50,251 bases of DNA, taken from an uncultured Candidatus Actinomarina sp. (GTDB taxonomy: Bacteria; Actinomycetota; Acidimicrobiia; Actinomarinales; Actinomarinaceae). Of this stretch, positions 48,373-50,251 are shown piece by piece. The notes beneath the pieces were generated by a model. It made no database searches. It saw nothing but the letters and a program-made list of their open reading frames with translations, and had not been told where the DNA came from. Positions within the stretch are counted from its first letter, which is position 1, and every line of letters starts with the position of its first letter. A program made the position numbers and the translations under genes. The stretch covers positions 1 through 50,251 of the forward strand of contig CACOKA010000005.1 of assembly GCA_902627635.1 (NCBI GenBank), written 5' to 3'.

Positions 48373-49051
48373 TTTCTTCTGCTGGTTCTGCATCATCTGA
48401 GCCATCTTCAGATTCATCATCGCTTTCTCCAGCCTCTTCTTCGCCCTCTTCACCTTCAAATTCTTCATCAGTTACTTCTTCTTCCTCAATAGCAGCTCGA
48501 GGTATTGTTATTGTAACTAGGATTGAATCATCATCTTCTGAAGCCAATGCTACTCCCTCAGGTAACTGAATATCTGTTGCGGTTACATTGTCTCCAACAT
48601 TTAATGGTGAGATGTCTACGTCCAATGATGATGGAATATTTGTAGGAAGTGCTGTAATTGAAATGGTATTATTGACTGTTTGAACAACCCCACCTTCTTC
48701 TTTTACTCCTAGTGGTGTTCCTATGAAGTTCACTTGTACATCTGCTTCAACAGTTTGAGATAGATCAATTCTTACTAAATCAACATGGACTATCTCATCT
48801 TTATAGGCATGACGTTGAATCTCTCTTGCAAGAGCTGGGAATGAATCTTTTCCTACGTTGACATTTAAAATAACATTTGATCCAGCTTCAGTTTTAAGTG
48901 CGTTATTAAATTCTCTTGAATTTAATAATAATGACTGTGGTTCTGATCCAAGACCGTACATAACAGCTGGGATGAATCCTGAAGATCGCAATCTTCTTGA
49001 CTCTCCAGATCCTGTTTTTTCTCTACTCGTTGCTTCTAATGTAATTTCCAT
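48362..49051 (-). CDS. rplY: 50S ribosomal protein L25/general stress protein Ctc with acidic C-terminal tail
   Basis: RKxGSGESRRLRSSGFIPAVMYG-type N-terminus, FPALAREIQRHAYKDEIVHVDLVRI, Glu/Asp-rich tail. Confidence 0.92.
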   Translation of the reverse strand: MEITLEATSREKTGSGESRRLRSSGFIPAVMYGLGSEPQSLLLNSREFNNALKTEAGSNVILNVNVGKDSFPALAREIQRHAYKDEIVHVDLVRIDLSQTVEADVQVNFIGTPLGVKEEGGVVQTVNNTISITALPTNIPSSLDVDISPLNVGDNVTATDIQLPEGVALASEDDDSILVTITIPRAAIEEEEVTDEEFEGEEGEEEAGESDDESEDGSDDAEPAEESGE

Positions 49052-49106
49052 GATTTCTTTAAGAATTATATAGAGTAGTTAATTTTATTTTCTATATAAA
49101 AAGTAT

Positions 49107-49904
49107 TTATGCTTTTTCTGTTGCTTTTCTTGCTGATACAACTGCAAGAGTGAGGGTTATCACTGCAAATGAAGTTGCAGCTAGATAGCCTCTAAATAAT
49201 GTATCTAGTTCCCAACCCTGTACCATTACAGATCTCATTCCTTCAATTACATAGGTTGTGGGGTTGTAAGCTGCTGCAGTTTCTAGCCATCCTTTTAATT
49301 GTTCTCTAGGTACAAAAGTAGGAGCTAAGAATATTGCAGGGAAAAATAAAAAAGTAGCTGCCTGTGCACCCTGAGATGAACCAGACTTTACTCCAGCAGC
49401 AACAGAATAACCAGCAAAACCCATCCCCCAAATAAAAGCGAGTGATAGGACAATAAAAAATCCTATATTACCAACTTCAGGAGCGGCTCCTATAAATTTT
49501 CCTATTAATAAAATTAATCCTGCTTGTAATAAAACTCTTAAAGCTCCAACATTCATCGGAGCCAAAATTATAGCCCATCTGGAGATTGGCATACTTTGAT
49601 AACGTTTAAAGACACCTGATTCAATATCCTCTACTAAATATATTCCAGAGGCAGCACCACTTAAAGAAGCAGAAACTATTGATACTGGGAGAATAAAATT
49701 TATAAAATTTCCATTTGCAAAATCAAAGGGCGTTCCACTTGCAGTTCCTCCAAAAACTCCTCCAAGAGCCCCGTCATATACAAATAAGAAAAATGCTGAA
49801 ATAATTAGATTGGGTAATTCTGCAAGAGGTCTTCTTACTACTCGTAAAACCATTCTTTTTGTTAAGACTTGTAGTTGTACAACAAAAGATCTACTTGATT
49901 GCAT
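49107..49904 (-). CDS. ABC-2 type transporter permease (DrrB-like)
   Basis: Multi-TM; ISRWAIILAPMNVGALRVLL, AATFLFFPAIFLAPTFVPREQLKGWLETAAAYNPTTYVIEGMRSVM. Confidence 0.9.
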   Translation of the reverse strand: MQSSRSFVVQLQVLTKRMVLRVVRRPLAELPNLIISAFFLFVYDGALGGVFGGTASGTPFDFANGNFINFILPVSIVSASLSGAASGIYLVEDIESGVFKRYQSMPISRWAIILAPMNVGALRVLLQAGLILLIGKFIGAAPEVGNIGFFIVLSLAFIWGMGFAGYSVAAGVKSGSSQGAQAATFLFFPAIFLAPTFVPREQLKGWLETAAAYNPTTYVIEGMRSVMVQGWELDTLFRGYLAATSFAVITLTLAVVSARKATEKA

Positions 49905-50251
49905 TACTTTACTTCCAATTCATTTGATGATTCAGTTCCAGCTGATCCTTCAAGCCTATATCCTGTGACCTCAAGAAAAACATCATCTAGAGTTGGTTTG
50001 CTTGCTGTAACTGAACTAACAATTATTCCATTTTTATTTAAGTCATTTATATAACCTGGAATTTTTGAGGCACCATCTTCAACTGTAATTCTTAATTTGT
50101 CTTTATCTTCAATTGCATCATTTAAAACATTTTTTGCATTTTTTAAATCTGAATCCTTTTCAAATGAAAAGGTAATAACATCACCACCAATGCTTGCTTT
50201 TAATTCATCTGAAGTTCCCTCAGCTACGACAAGACCTTCATCTATAATTGC
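49904..50251 (-). CDS. ABC transporter ATP-binding protein (DrrA-like), C-terminal part, truncated by window edge
   Basis: Hand-translated minus frame open to window end: AIIDEGLVVAEGTSDELKASIGGDVI...KPTLDDVFLEVTGYRLEGSAGTESSNELEVK*; 1-nt TAATG overlap with permease start. Confidence 0.88.
   Translation of the reverse strand, partial: AIIDEGLVVAEGTSDELKASIGGDVITFSFEKDSDLKNAKNVLNDAIEDKDKLRITVEDGASKIPGYINDLNKNGIIVSSVTASKPTLDDVFLEVTGYRLEGSAGTESSNELEVK

Noticed and set aside
48362-48490. Glu/Asp/Ser-rich repeat-like DNA in the rplY 3' end as a tandem repeat element
   Set aside because: Explained by the acidic C-terminal tail common in L25/Ctc proteins.
1-50251. CRISPR array, prophage, transposon or classical defence island
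   Set aside because: No regular repeat-spacer pattern, integrase/transposase, or cas genes were seen; the lone methyltransferase is insufficient.

Overview
AT-rich, densely packed chromosomal window that looks like a streamlined marine actinobacterium. The lineage is inferred from a short DTE-type rhodopsin resembling the marine actinobacterial clade and from the actinobacterial gene order mazG-eno-ftsB-DUF501-ppx; it was not tested. Contents, left to right: truncated MBL-fold gene; small ORF; acyl-CoA dehydrogenase; sufC1-sufS-sufE; purine phosphoribosyltransferase; BMP-type nucleoside ABC transporter; a pyrimidine operon pyrR-pyrB-pyrC-carA-carB-pyrF followed by an undersized DHODH-like gene, a 118-aa phosphoribosyltransferase and an HMUDK_hel-like protein; rpiB; fumC with an apparent frameshift; sufBD-Rieske-sufC2; hypothetical plus DNA methyltransferase; heterodimeric ABC exporter; flavin-domain/MenA fusion plus MenG; TlpA-like/DsbB pair; rhodopsin; class II photolyase; sugar ABC transporter with ROK kinase; tRNA-Leu(TAA); ppx-DUF501-ftsB-eno-mazG; epimerase; pgsA; pth; rplY; truncated DrrAB-like exporter. 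No CRISPR, rRNA or mobile element was seen. Most interesting: (1) the 3' end of the pyr operon, where PyrC, PyrD and PyrE look minimal and a DNA-base-modification-type helical protein is appended; (2) a PyrR-binding-loop-like hairpin next to the pyrR Shine-Dalgarno; (3) a one-base A-run frameshift in fumC whose corrected frame restores the C-terminus and ends in a TAGTG overlap with rpiB; (4) clustered TGTGA half-sites upstream of the rhodopsin gene.
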